A stretch of DNA of 64,000 bases, from the NCBI RefSeq assembly GCF_050003625.1, contig NC_134398.1, forward strand, positions 86,739,983 to 86,803,982, given 5' to 3'. The position numbers and the translations under genes are program-made. This document shows, in pieces, positions 10,119 through 20,890 of the stretch. The first letter of the stretch is position 1, and each line of letters starts with the position of its first letter. The stretch comes from Haematobia irritans. Taxonomy: Eukaryota > Arthropoda > Insecta > Diptera > Muscidae. Below the pieces are notes generated by a model. It did no database searches. It was not told where the DNA came from and was given only the letters and a program-made list of their open reading frames with translations.

Positions 10119-11620
10119 ATTTTTTGTTCTTTGGCAAACTAACTATGTCAGCATTGGGGTGACTTTTGATCGTGGTTACATGTAAAAAGATATTCACCTA
10201 CACACCAAACATCAATATTAGGAGAAAATTCCCCTTCTTGGTGACTTTGCAAGATAATGATTTTTGTTGCAAAACTTAAACCAGTGTTTTGATGGTTGGT
10301 AATGCCGGGAATAAGTATAGGAAAAGGAAATAAATGACTTACTACTTATTGGTTCCAACGATGAAGGATCCTTCATGGGATATCCGGTAAATCACTAAAT
10401 TTTTGAATTTGGTTTATATTGGTGTTGGTGTCGTAAATGTTGAAATATAATTGTATTTAATTGTCTTTGTGGTTTTTGGTTGATTTAAATAATCAATTTA
10501 CGACCGATTTTCACTCACATACATACGAAACCGAAACGATTTAAAAACACGATATCTGCATATTTACAAAACTTTAACTAAAAAAATTAAAATAACTACT
10601 TTTAAACTAAGAACTTTTCCGGATTCAATTCAAATTTACTGTCTTTGTTTTACTTTAAACCGGACAGCAAAAAACTATAAAAACTGTAGCGAACACTTTT
10701 CTTTTCACACAATCACTCCACAATATTCGTGGTTCGATCTGAACCAGCCAATAAATCTATGGTATCCTCAGGAGAAAATAATAAAGATCATATAGGGGTC
10801 AATTCGGAAAATGTTGCGGGTTTTTCGCTGAGGGTTGCCCGTACCCATGCAGAGTGCTTCCAAGTCGGATATGCCCAAGGAAAATTCAAAAAATAAGATG
10901 CCTAAAACACAAACAAGGTTTCCAAAAATAAGCATCGATGCTTGGATGGGACGAAACCAATACATGTATATTACCTTTTAGCGAAATAAAACAGCTTATG
11001 GTTTACCTGCGCTCCTGGTATGGAAAAATGGTAAACCCGGTAAAATCAGGATAATTTTGTCCTGGCCCAAATCACAGGCGGGTGAAATGACTATTGGAGG
11101 CCAAAATACAGGAGAAATGCCACCGAATATCCTCTGGGAAAAATCCAAAAACCAAGGAATGTCCACAAATAGAAGAAATTTCGTCCAAATCCAATTTATC
11201 TCGTCCTAATTAATAACATACAAGTTTTCAATCCAAAGAACAAAGCACAGTCAATTCTTTTATTTTCATACTTACAAAATGAAAAGACAAATTTTTAGTT
11301 CAGGATACAAAAAATTTAAATGTTCGCTGCGCTGTCCGATTTCAAATTGAACACTTGACGAGATAAACTGAGAATTTGGGCAAAAGAACTCCTATTTATA
11401 GCAAGAGAACGCAATGGAAAGCCAGCGTTAGTAGGCTGGATTTTTCCAAAAAAAAATGTTGGAAAATTCCTGCTATTTCGAAAATGGCATGAACACCCAC
11501 AAACCCAAAAACAAAGAAAAACATATTCAAGAAACGCGATCAATAAATCAAGCTAGCAATTCTAGCGTTATCAATAGAGGGAATCACTATAAAAATAGTC
11601 AAGTCGTCCTTCAAGCTTTC

Positions 11621-11680
11621 GATAGCCCAGTGGACAACACCTTCGACTATGGTCACACACGCCCAGGTTCGGATCCTGGC
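11621..11680 (+). repeat. tRNA-like module 3, 3' LTR copy (antisense to element)
   Basis: Plus-strand A-box TAGCCCAGTGG at 11623-11633 and B-box GGTTCGGATCC at 11666-11676, with T-runs downstream. It lies in U3, upstream of the element's own promoter and pointing away from it. Confidence 0.6.
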
Positions 11681-11965
11681 AAAAACTCATTTTAGGATAC
11701 TATTTTTTTATTTTATTTTATTTTACTTTACTTTATTTCATTTTATTTTATTTTATTTCATTTCTCCGAAAATATACTTAATTTACATCTATCTCATTCT
11801 ATAACACTACCTTCAACCTGCGTCTACCATATCGTAGACTAAGTTTTAAGTACTATTCAAATCCAAGCTTTATTTATGAAATCATAAAACCAATATTATA
11901 ACCAAATTATTCGAATTACATGAAAGTATAACAAAATGAATCCAAGTGCTACAAGCGACCCTACA

Positions 11966-11977
11966 ATTCCCCCCCGC
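11966..11977 (-). promoter_or_regulatory. Polypurine tract of gypsy element
   Basis: Immediately upstream (sense) of the 3' LTR, the minus strand reads GCGGGGGGGAAT. This is the expected position for the plus-strand DNA primer. Confidence 0.85.
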
Positions 11978-12060
11978 TAAAATCAGGTTTGGGGATCCGG
12001 AGGAGACACAAAGCTGATCCCGCTTGTAGCAAGAGGGATCAAATGAATCCAAAATTAAAA
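11978..12060 (-). other. Short spacer between pol stop and PPT; no env
   Basis: Only about 80 bases separate the end of pol from the PPT, so there is no room for an envelope gene. Nothing else is seen. Confidence 0.7.
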
Positions 12061-12516
12061 CTATTGCCTTATATCTTTTGCATGATAAATACCAATTGCA
12101 CGACCGTTCAAGTCTTCTAACTCATAGTAAACGTTACCAATTTTCTTCCTTATTCTGGCCTTCATGAAAGGTGGAGCCAATTTTGCATTATAACCCTTTT
12201 CAAAGTTGCTTTGTTTGAAATTCCTCCTATATACCTCCTGACCTTCAACGTAATTCACCACTCTGGAACGCAAGTTATACTGCCTCTCGTTTTGCTCCTG
12301 CCTTTTTGCCATATTCCTAGAGGCATTCTTTCTAACAATATCCAAAGTATCATCCCTATCATAGCGAACACCACGATCCTCTAGCATTTCAAGCCTTCGC
12401 AAAAGGGAGTATGTCTTACCGTTTGTGATCATATTCTGACCAAAAGCCATATGAGCTACCAATGGATGTGTGAAACGAAGATCGCAGAGAACAACTGATG
12501 CTGCTAAGGTATTCAT
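12061..12516 (-). CDS. Integrase C-terminal part of pol, frameshifted
   Basis: This frame continues the integrase after the main pol frame breaks. MAFGQNMITNG and the following helix-rich segment match what normally follows the catalytic core in Ty3/gypsy integrases. The C-terminus (APPFMKARIRKKIGNVYYEL, then a short tail) resembles a GPY/F-type DNA-binding module. The overlap with the upstream frame (12416-12516) and the abrupt loss of homology near 12450 indicate a small indel. With nearly identical LTRs, the break is either a very recent mutation or an assembly error. Confidence 0.75.
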   Translation of the reverse strand: MNTLAASVVLCDLRFTHPLVAHMAFGQNMITNGKTYSLLRRLEMLEDRGVRYDRDDTLDIVRKNASRNMAKRQEQNERQYNLRSRVVNYVEGQEVYRRNFKQSNFEKGYNAKLAPPFMKARIRKKIGNVYYELEDLNGRAIGIYHAKDIRQ

Positions 12517-15500
12517 CCCAAGAGCTATGGTCGTGCTTAAGGTAGGATCTAATCGCAGCTAGTACTGAACGATTCACTCGCTCCGAAGCATTAGCTTGGG
12601 GCGAATGTACCGCAGTACAAACATGATTGACACCATACGTTCCCATTAACTTCGCAAACTGAGAAGATTTAAATTGTGACCCGTTGTCGGATACAACAGT
12701 TTCGGGGGTACCAAAAGTGTGAAACAGTTCTTGCTCCATATATCTAACGACAACATCCGCAGTGAACTTCTTCACAGGCTTCAGAAAACAAAATTTACTG
12801 AAATGATCGACAACAATAAAAATTCCAATATTCCCTGCCTTGGAACGTGGGTAAGGACCGAGGAAATCAACGTATAATTTTTGGAAAAATCTGAATGTCT
12901 CGCTAGTCTTCCCCATTGCTGGTCGCATAGTAAAATTGGGATGTTTCGTACTCTTGCAAATCTCACACGAGTTAATGTACTCGCGAACATCGTTCACCAG
13001 ATTAGGCCAAAAATAAAAACGACGAATCCTATCCAAGGTCTTGTTTATACCGCAGTGGGACGAAAGTGGACTATCATGTGCCTTCCTAAGAAGCTCCAAA
13101 ACTAACTCTTTGGGAACCCATAGTTTCCAAGCGAAATCATCTCGCAATTGATCTCCGGTGCAGTGTTCTGTCCGTCTGTAAAGAAAGCCATCGACTATCT
13201 TTAAATCTGGCGTCTTGTCAATTGTCTTACCAACTCTATCTAGTAAATCCAAATATTGTTGGCTCTTGAAATGTTCGGAATTCAAATCCACGAAAACTCC
13301 AGTCCTGTCTACATCGGACAATTCGAATATCTCGAGTTCGGACAAATCCTCACAGTTAGTACGCGAAAGTGCATCAGGAACTATATTTCTCGAACCTTTA
13401 CGGTGCTCTATTTTAAACTTAAACCCTTGAAGCTTTAATGCCCATCGTGCCAACCTTGAATTGAGATCTGTTTGGGACATGAGCCACTTCAGTGAAGCGT
13501 GATCGGTCACTATAGTAAACTCATGTCCTTCCACATAAGCTCTAAATTTTTCTATGCTTAGCACAGCAGCTAAACATTCCTGTTCGGTGACCGTATATTT
13601 ACGTTGGGCTTGGTTCAGTTTCTTTGACATAAAGGCAATAGGAACTTCATCACCCTCCGCTGATTTTTGCACCAAAACGCCTCCTATACCAGTACTGCTA
13701 GCATCGCAATGAATATAAAATGGTTGCGAAAAATCTGGACTATGCAGCACTGGGGCGGTTGACATTATGGACTTTAATTCTTTAAAAGCTTTTTGAGCTT
13801 CTTCATTCCATACAAATTTCCTGTTAGCCTTTTGTAAATCCGTTAAAGGACTAGTAACCGACGCGTAATTCCTGATAAACTTTCGGTACCAACCAGACAT
13901 ACCCAAAAATCGTCTAAGTTGCTTAACAGACCGAGGTGTCGGGAAATCAACAATCGCTGAAACTTTCTCTGGATCTGTCTGAATAACCCCATGTCCAATA
14001 AGGTGACCAAGATAACGAACTTCAGGAACACAAAATTTCGACTTTTCAATATTAATTGTCAACCCTGCACTTTTGATCTGTTGCGAGATAATTAGCAAAA
14101 CCTCTAAATGACGATCGAAAGAATCGGATACTATCAACAAATCGTCCAGATAGACAAACACCTCCGTTCGCAAATTCGCCGGGACCACCTTGTCCATCAG
14201 CCGTGACATGGTCTGAGGAGCATTGCATAAGCCAAAAGGCATAACTTTAAATTGATACAAGGGGCGGCCAGGAACGGTAAATGCTGTCTTATCTTTCGAC
14301 GATTTGTTAAGAGGAATTTGCCAGAAGGCGTCCTTAAGGTCCAAGCTCGTTATGTACTCAGCACGAGGAAGTCGACTCAAAATGCCGTCAATATTGGGCA
14401 GAGGATAAGCATCCTTGACGGTAACTGAATTTACTTTCCGGCTGTCCAAACAGAGTCGAACTTTCCCCGGCTTGCGTACTAGAACCATGGGAGAAGACCA
14501 CGCGCTATCTGACTCCTCTATGATGTCCATTGCTAGCATCCGATCAATCTCGTCATAAATTAGTTTCTCCATAGCAGGCGAAACGGGAAAATGGCGTTGC
14601 TTGATCGGCGTAGCATTACCTACATCAATCGTGTGAGAAATAACAGAGGTACGACCAAGTCCTTGCCTCGCAAACGATGGTATCATATCAACCACAGCCT
14701 GTAAACGACGTTTATCTAAATCTGACAATGGCTGTTGAATAGAAATCTCAGAAACCTGATTTGGACTAGGTTGCAAAACTAAAGAAGATAGTAAATCGGG
14801 CGGCAATAAATTAAACATTTTCCAGAAATCCATACCTAAATATAGATTCTGAGACAAATCCGGTACAATATAAAGGGAAATAGCTTTCGAAACCCCTTTA
14901 AATTCAATATCAGTATCCACTTTGCCCAGAACAGTAATACCCTTCCCATCTGCGGTATGAACAAACGTCCTAAATCTCCTAAAATCCCGTTTAGAATCCA
15001 AAAATTCTTTAGCAGCATCAGATCCCAAACAGCTGACAGTTGCACCCGTGTCCAATAAACCACTAATAGTCCTACCAAATAGTAAAACAGGAGCATATGG
15101 CCTAACATCATCGTGTCTATCAGAACCAACAGACAGAAGTTCCCTACGCGTATGTTTAATAACATTCCAGAAATCACGCATACGCTCCGTAGAACGAGAT
15201 TGCTTTTTAGTGAGTGGTGAACTGTTAAAAATCTCAGCCCGTTTAGCCTCATACTCAGCTAAACGTACATGGAAAGGCTTAAAGTAAGTCGGTGGATGTT
15301 TCCCAACTTCACCCCTTTTAGGTGAAAATCGATTAAAATTGGTAAAATCAGAAGAAACATAATCGCTATTAACTTGATTATTAGCATCAGTTAAAATCGA
15401 ATTTGTCGATATAATTGGTTTTAAAATTTTTACTGGGGAAATAGAAATCGGAAAATCAGTTCCAGTATTCGGTCGTATAATTGGATCTTCAACATAAAAA

Positions 15501-15576
15501 GATTTTAATCGGTGTTCGTGCTCGATGATTTCGTCAGTTTGCGTGCACTTTTCAGCGCACTGGGCTGGCCGTTTTT
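12416..15576 (-). CDS. pol: Gypsy pol: protease, reverse transcriptase, RNase H, integrase
   Basis: Frame open from directly after a TAA at about 15583-15581, just 5' of the slippery site, so it is expressed only as Gag-Pol by a -1 shift. Counting from the first Met at 15181: an aspartic protease motif DTGA at residues 44-47; RT with VRLCLDSRKVNSVT and catalytic YLDD at 344-347 (14141-14152); RNase H with YIHCDASSTG near 487 and TDHASLKWL; an integrase zinc-binding HHCC region (SSHCGINK...CEICK) near 700-740; and D,D,E blocks VDFLGPY, VSDNGSQF and ASERVNRS. Roughly 320 bases between 15181 and 15505 are also open and form a linker. The frame is lost near 12450, before the integrase C-terminus. 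All catalytic residues seen look intact. Confidence 0.93.
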
Positions 15577-17049
15577 TGGATTACAGGTGGAACAATTAGG
15601 TTTATAAATATTTGGAGCACCACATCCAAAGCAAAATATAGACCGATCTTCCAGACAATCCTGGTAACGGTGGCCACTTTTACGGCAATTCCAACAAACT
15701 AATGAAATAGCGGATATTTCATCAAAATCCCCTAAAAGATTATCTGAATCTGCCAATAATTCATGAACGTTCTTACGAAAATTTGTCGGTTTTGACGGAA
15801 AATGTCTCTTACTAATATCCTGTAAAAAAAATTCTCTACGACGGCATATATCCCTCAAATGCGCTATGGAATCAATCCGAACATTGAGTATCTCATGCTG
15901 AATTTCCGGTAAAAGATTTCGCCTAAGAATTTCGACAAGAACCTTCTCGTCTAAAGGCTGAGACAACCTGTCACTAATATTGACAATGGCCTCGTAGAAC
16001 GAATCAAAACTCTCATTCGACATTTGCTTCCGATCACGAATCTGCTCTCTCCAATCAACATCAGTACGAGAGTCTTTATATTGGATTTTCAAAGCCGAAC
16101 ATAAACTAGACCAACGAATAGTTGAAACAGACTTATGGTATCTCCAGTACCACTCGCTAGCCTTTGCCTCAAATAATGTAGAAATATGTTGACAAAGCAA
16201 TTCGAAATTTCCTCCAAGGGTTTCCCTAGTCAAAGCCTCTACTCTATAGAGAAAATTTTCAATAGACATCCCATTTCGGTCACCAGAAAACTTGAGTTTC
16301 CAGTTACTAATAATGTGACCAACTTTATCAGGCCGAATAGACGAATCTAAACTCGGGGTATTAGAAACATTTGAGCCGGCCAGATTTCGAGCTGGCAAAT
16401 TTGACGACCGGTTCGTATCATTTGGTATCCCTAACAATTGTTCCAAAGTTTGAACTGACAAAGGATCTGCAGGCGAAGTATTAATAGGCCGAAAATTCGA
16501 CGCTACAGGTGACGAAATTTGATTTGTGTGAGGGGGTTGATTAAATCGACTTAAACTGGACTGAATGCTTGAATCAATCATTCTAGATAATTGTTCTGTA
16601 ATTCGGTTCAACATCTCTTCCTGTTGAGCATTGACTGCAGCAGTAATCAAGCTACGAATATTTTCCTGATCTACTGTACGATTCATCACCGGAGACTGAG
16701 TGTCCCCCACGCCTAATGTTTCCTGGACAACAGATCTCTCTTGACCCTGATTTTGTGACGACGGTGAAGTTTCGCCAGCAGCCTGTAAACCTACACGACT
16801 GGTATCGAAATCTAAAGCTCTCTGCGATTGAAGACGCGTCATCATAGGCGAAGGTTGGTTAGCTACAGTTATTATCACACCACAGGAAGGGCAATTTTTA
16901 TTTTTCTTAATATATTTAGCAAGACACGACTTGTGAAAAGTATGTGAACAAGATGAAGCAATGCCATAAAGTGGACTAGTAATCAAATGATTACAAAGTG
17001 GACATTCAGATCCAGTAGGCAATGACAAATTTTCCGTATCTTGCGACAT
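15505..17049 (-). CDS. gag: Gypsy Gag with N-terminal RING-H2 finger and zinc knuckle
   Basis: Structural polyprotein. An upstream Met at 17103 opens the same frame, but MSQDTEN at 17049 is the more plausible start because the preceding 18 residues are merely hydrophobic. Numbered from 17103, a RING-H2 cross-brace is seen: C34, C37, C52, H54, H57, C60, C71, C74 (C-x2-C-x14-C-x1-H-x2-H-x2-C-x10-C-x2-C). A low-complexity Ser/Asn/Gln region follows, then a capsid-like helical core (about 255-430). Next come a CCHC knuckle (C470, C473, H478, C483) and a second, degenerate one in which Ile replaces His (C491, C494, I499, C504). RING-H2 fingers usually act as E3 ubiquitin ligases; activity here is inferred. 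The stop at 15505 lies about 65 bases past the slippery site. Confidence 0.9.
   Translation of the reverse strand: MSQDTENLSLPTGSECPLCNHLITSPLYGIASSCSHTFHKSCLAKYIKKNKNCPSCGVIITVANQPSPMMTRLQSQRALDFDTSRVGLQAAGETSPSSQNQGQERSVVQETLGVGDTQSPVMNRTVDQENIRSLITAAVNAQQEEMLNRITEQLSRMIDSSIQSSLSRFNQPPHTNQISSPVASNFRPINTSPADPLSVQTLEQLLGIPNDTNRSSNLPARNLAGSNVSNTPSLDSSIRPDKVGHIISNWKLKFSGDRNGMSIENFLYRVEALTRETLGGNFELLCQHISTLFEAKASEWYWRYHKSVSTIRWSSLCSALKIQYKDSRTDVDWREQIRDRKQMSNESFDSFYEAIVNISDRLSQPLDEKVLVEILRRNLLPEIQHEILNVRIDSIAHLRDICRRREFFLQDISKRHFPSKPTNFRKNVHELLADSDNLLGDFDEISAISLVCWNCRKSGHRYQDCLEDRSIFCFGCGAPNIYKPNCSTCNPKNGQPSALKSARKLTKSSSTNTD
15535..15577 (-). promoter_or_regulatory. Candidate -1 ribosomal frameshift site
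   Basis: Slippery heptamer A AAA AAC in the gag frame at 15577-15571, eight bases, then a possible stem: CAGTGCG (15562-15556) pairing with CGC-AA-ACTG (15543-15535) around a 12-base loop. The pol frame has a stop six bases before the heptamer and is open after it. Heptamer, spacing and frame order fit classic -1 frameshifting. The stem is weak, and a pseudoknot was not assessed. Confidence 0.75.
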
Positions 17050-17867
17050 TCCAAAAGAAACAAAATAAAACCTTAAAAAAAATAAATCCGGAACAAAATA
17101 CAATTACAAAATAACCTAAATTTCAAATTCCAAAAAAAATTAAAATCCCAACAAAATTCTTATAAACACCTAATAATAATAAATAATATTAGCAGTGAGT
17201 GGTAGAATAATTACGATAGATACTCAACAGTATCGACAGGGAAAAAAATAACCAATATCATAAAATTTGAAATCCATCACTGGTGATGGGTTGAGAATTA
17301 TTCTGCATCGAAAATTCCTTAAAAATAGAAGAAAATTAAAAGAAAAGCCATAGACGGTACTAAATTGTCAAAAATTCCAATTAAGTAATTTCCTGTCTTG
17401 CTTAAAACAGTTATTAGAAGAGAATCATGTTTACCAAAAACTATGTAAACGGTTTGCTACTAGCCTAATGTATCCAATAACAAAAATCCTGAAAACTAGC
17501 TCTTTTAAAAACATAAAACCAAAAACGATGAGGGTACTATAAATGTTATCACAAACGAAGACGGTTTGCCATTAGCCATATAAAATCCAATAACAACTAT
17601 TCCAGAATTCGTCAATGAAAAGATCTATAACACAAAAATATAGAGTATAAGATATAATAGATCGGTTTGGGCACAAAACCTAAAAAGTTACAAGCCAAAA
17701 ATTACGACAATCTATCACACCTATACAAATGGTGAAAAAAATAGTTAAAAAGAAAAATAGAATGAAAGGAGGAAAAAAAATCTAGATGAAGCCACACGAA
17801 ATATTTTGAATTATTCAAAGATGGAAAAAAAATAATTTAAAAAATTTAAAACTGTGTTGGCCACACA
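17050..17867 (-). other. Gypsy leader between PBS and gag
   Basis: AT-rich untranslated leader of about 800 bases. I see no conserved ORF. It probably carries packaging signals, which cannot be recognised by eye. Confidence 0.5.
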
Positions 17868-17879
17868 CGTTGGGCGCCA
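17862..17879 (-). promoter_or_regulatory. Primer-binding site, tRNA-Lys(CTT) type
   Basis: The minus strand reads TGGCGCCCAACGTG then TGTGG. The first 14 bases complement the 3' end of insect tRNA-Lys(CTT) including CCA. It sits 16 bases from the 5' LTR, a longer gap than usual. Confidence 0.8.
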
Positions 17880-18963
17880 TCAATAATAAATTATCTGTAG
17901 CATACAACGTTCTAGGAATTCCTAATAGTGGCAAGTCTGCTCTGAACCAATATGTAGTGGCACGCATCTGGTATCCGGCCTCTGCTCGTCGGCTATCGGT
18001 GGGGTTCAAACTTAACTACCAGGTTCAGTATGTGCCAAAAAAACCACAGAATAACTATTACTTAAAATATGCGTGCGATAAAATAAGATGGATAGGATAG
18101 AAAGAATCGGGAAAAAATTAAGAAAACTCGATGCTAAGCAGATGTGTGGATGTTGACATCTGATATTACCCCTCCCAACCTTGACCATGAGCCGTATGCA
18201 ATGAATTTATACATGGTCCCAAAAAAATGCAAATGCAAAGCAAATAAAAAAAGAATAATACACTATTGATATGCAGAGATCGGTTGTTTCACGAGTAATT
18301 ACAGAAACAAAATAGCTGAAAAAGAATATATCCAGTTCGGATATCATGGTATATATATAAATATGTATATGTATATGAGTGGTTAAATATATTTGTACCG
18401 CGAAAAATCCAATAATATTCAAAGATAAACCGAAATAATATTTAATAACGGAAAAAAAATAAATTAAACCAAAACCAGATTTAAATTAATTTTTAACTTT
18501 TACTTTTACTAATTTTTAGGTTTTCCGAAAATTAAAATAATAAAAAACGAAGAAAAATCAAGTTTAAGCAAAATATAAAATTATTTTTTTTTTTCCCAAC
18601 ACGATAGGATTCGATAGCAAAACCCTCTCTCACACTAGGGCTTAGGATCAAGATATTGAATCTCAATTTCCAAGATACGCGTTCTTTTAAATTGTCGAAT
18701 CATAAAAAAACGATAAAAGCCGAAAATTAAAGAAAATTAATTTTCACTCAACTGAGCCGGGATTCGATAGTGTGGCTTTATACGTCCATACAACAACAAC
18801 AATACAAGATACACTTTACATATAACCAAAATCAAAACTTTGTCACCATTATCGAGATTTTATATCAATCACTGCTATTTTTACTTTCAAAATCATATAA
18901 AACAATTTTTAATAAGATAAAAATGCGTTACTTTGCACAAAAGAAAAAAAATCACATCACCCA

Positions 18964-19026
18964 AACCGGGCTCGAACCTACGACCTCACGATTGCAAGCC
19001 GAGAGTCTTACCACTAGGCTAACTAA
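18964..19026 (-). repeat. tRNA-like module 1, 5' LTR copy
   Basis: Identical to the copy at 9751-9813: A-box TAGCCTAGTGG, B-box GGTTCGAGCCC and a T-run downstream. Confidence 0.7.
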
Positions 19027-19264
19027 TGACTTATGGGTGGTTGGCCAAATGCACAATTATAATGAGTGGCAAATACTGTTTTTAATTGCACTAAAATATA
19101 TATTCACCACACCATCATAAAAGTCAATAATAAATAATATTTGATTTTATAAAAATAGCAAAAAAAGTATTAATTTTATTAATTAAAAAAAACATAATAA
19201 AAAAAATAAAACCAAGAGGAAATTAAAAATAAGGAAATTGTATAAAAAAAAAAAATTAAATAAC

Positions 19265-19332
19265 CGAAAGCGGGCTCGATCCCCCAACCTTATGGTTGGA
19301 AGTCGTGAGTGCTCTCACTGGGCTATCAACGG
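19265..19332 (-). repeat. tRNA-like module 2, 5' LTR copy
   Basis: Identical to the copy at 10051-10118, with a downstream T-run of at least ten. Confidence 0.6.
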
Positions 19333-20578
19333 ATTTTTTGTTCTTTGGCAAACTAACTATGTCAGCATTGGGGTGACTTTTGATCGTGGTTACATGTAAA
19401 AAGATATTCACCTACACACCAAACATCAATATTAGGAGAAAATTCCCCTTCTTGGTGACTTTGCAAGATAATGATTTTTGTTGCAAAACTTAAACCAGTG
19501 TTTTGATGGTTGGTAATGCCGGGAATAAGTATAGGAAAAGGAAATAAATGACTTACTACTTATTGGTTCCAACGATGAAGGATCCTTCATGGGATATCCG
19601 GTAAATCACTAAATTTTTGAATTTGGTTTATATTGGTGTTGGTGTCGTAAATGTTGAAATATAATTGTATTTAATTGTCTTTGTGGTTTTTGGTTGATTT
19701 AAATAATCAATTTACGACCGATTTTCACTCACATACATACGAAACCGAAACGATTTAAAAACACGATATCTGCATATTTACAAAACTTTAACTAAAAAAA
19801 TTAAAATAACTACTTTTAAACTAAGAACTTTTCCGGATTCAATTCAAATTTACTGTCTTTGTTTTACTTTAAACCGGACAGCAAAAAACTATAAAAACTG
19901 TAGCGAACACTTTTCTTTTCACACAATCACTCCACAATATTCGTGGTTCGATCTGAACCAGCCAATAAATCTATGGTATCCTCAGGAGAAAATAATAAAG
20001 ATCATATAGGGGTCAATTCGGAAAATGTTGCGGGTTTTTCGCTGAGGGTTGCCCGTACCCATGCAGAGTGCTTCCAAGTCGGATATGCCCAAGGAAAATT
20101 CAAAAAATAAGATGCCTAAAACACAAACAAGGTTTCCAAAAATAAGCATCGATGCTTGGATGGGACGAAACCAATACATGTATATTACCTTTTAGCGAAA
20201 TAAAACAGCTTATGGTTTACCTGCGCTCCTGGTATGGAAAAATGGTAAACCCGGTAAAATCAGGATAATTTTGTCCTGGCCCAAATCACAGGCGGGTGAA
20301 ATGACTATTGGAGGCCAAAATACAGGAGAAATGCCACCGAATATCCTCTGGGAAAAATCCAAAAACCAAGGAATGTCCACAAATAGAAGAAATTTCGTCC
20401 AAATCCAATTTATCTCGTCCTAATTAATAACATACAAGTTTTCAATCCAAAGAACAAAGCACAGTCAATTCTTTTATTTTCATACTTACAAAATGAAAAG
20501 ACAAATTTTTAGTTCAGGATACAAAAAATTTAAATGTTCGCTGCGCTGTCCGATTTCAAATTGAACACTTGACGAGAT

Positions 20579-20614
20579 AAACTGAGAATTTGGGCAAAAG
20601 AACTCCTATTTATA
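20579..20614 (-). promoter_or_regulatory. LTR core promoter: TATA box plus initiator
   Basis: On the minus strand TATAAATA (20614-20607) is followed by the insect initiator TCAGTTT (20585-20579). The first T of TATA is 31 bases upstream of the initiator A (20583), the canonical spacing. The 3' LTR carries the same pair at 11400-11365. Confidence 0.75.
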
Positions 20615-20836
20615 GCAAGAGAACGCAATGGAAAGCCAGCGTTAGTAGGCTGGATTTTTCCAAAAAAAAATGTTGGAAAATTCCTGCTATTTCGAAAATG
20701 GCATGAACACCCACAAACCCAAAAACAAAGAAAAACATATTCAAGAAACGCGATCAATAAATCAAGCTAGCAATTCTAGCGTTATCAATAGAGGGAATCA
20801 CTATAAAAATAGTCAAGTCGTCCTTCAAGCTTTCGA

Positions 20837-20890
20837 TAGCCCAGTGGACAACACCTTCGACTATGGTCACACACGCCCAGGTTCGGATCC
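20837..20890 (+). repeat. tRNA-like module 3, 5' LTR copy
   Basis: A-box TAGCCCAGTGG at 20837-20847 and B-box GGTTCGGATCC at 20880-20890, on the strand opposite to the element. Confidence 0.6.

Larger units (their letters stand above)
8683..11965 (-). repeat. 3' LTR of gypsy element
   Basis: This is the sense-strand downstream LTR, 3283 bp against 3279 bp for its partner. By eye the differences are homopolymer changes (near 9007, 9370, 10030) and one extra 5-bp unit in the TTTTA/TTTAC microsatellite near 11725. It contains copies of the three tRNA-like modules (9751-9813, 10051-10118, 11621-11680) and a core promoter copy at 11365-11400. Short ORFs inside it are not credible genes. Confidence 0.95.

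Noticed and set aside
15048..15287. Plus-strand ORFs across gypsy pol and gag
   Set aside because: Antisense shadows of the real minus-strand frames.
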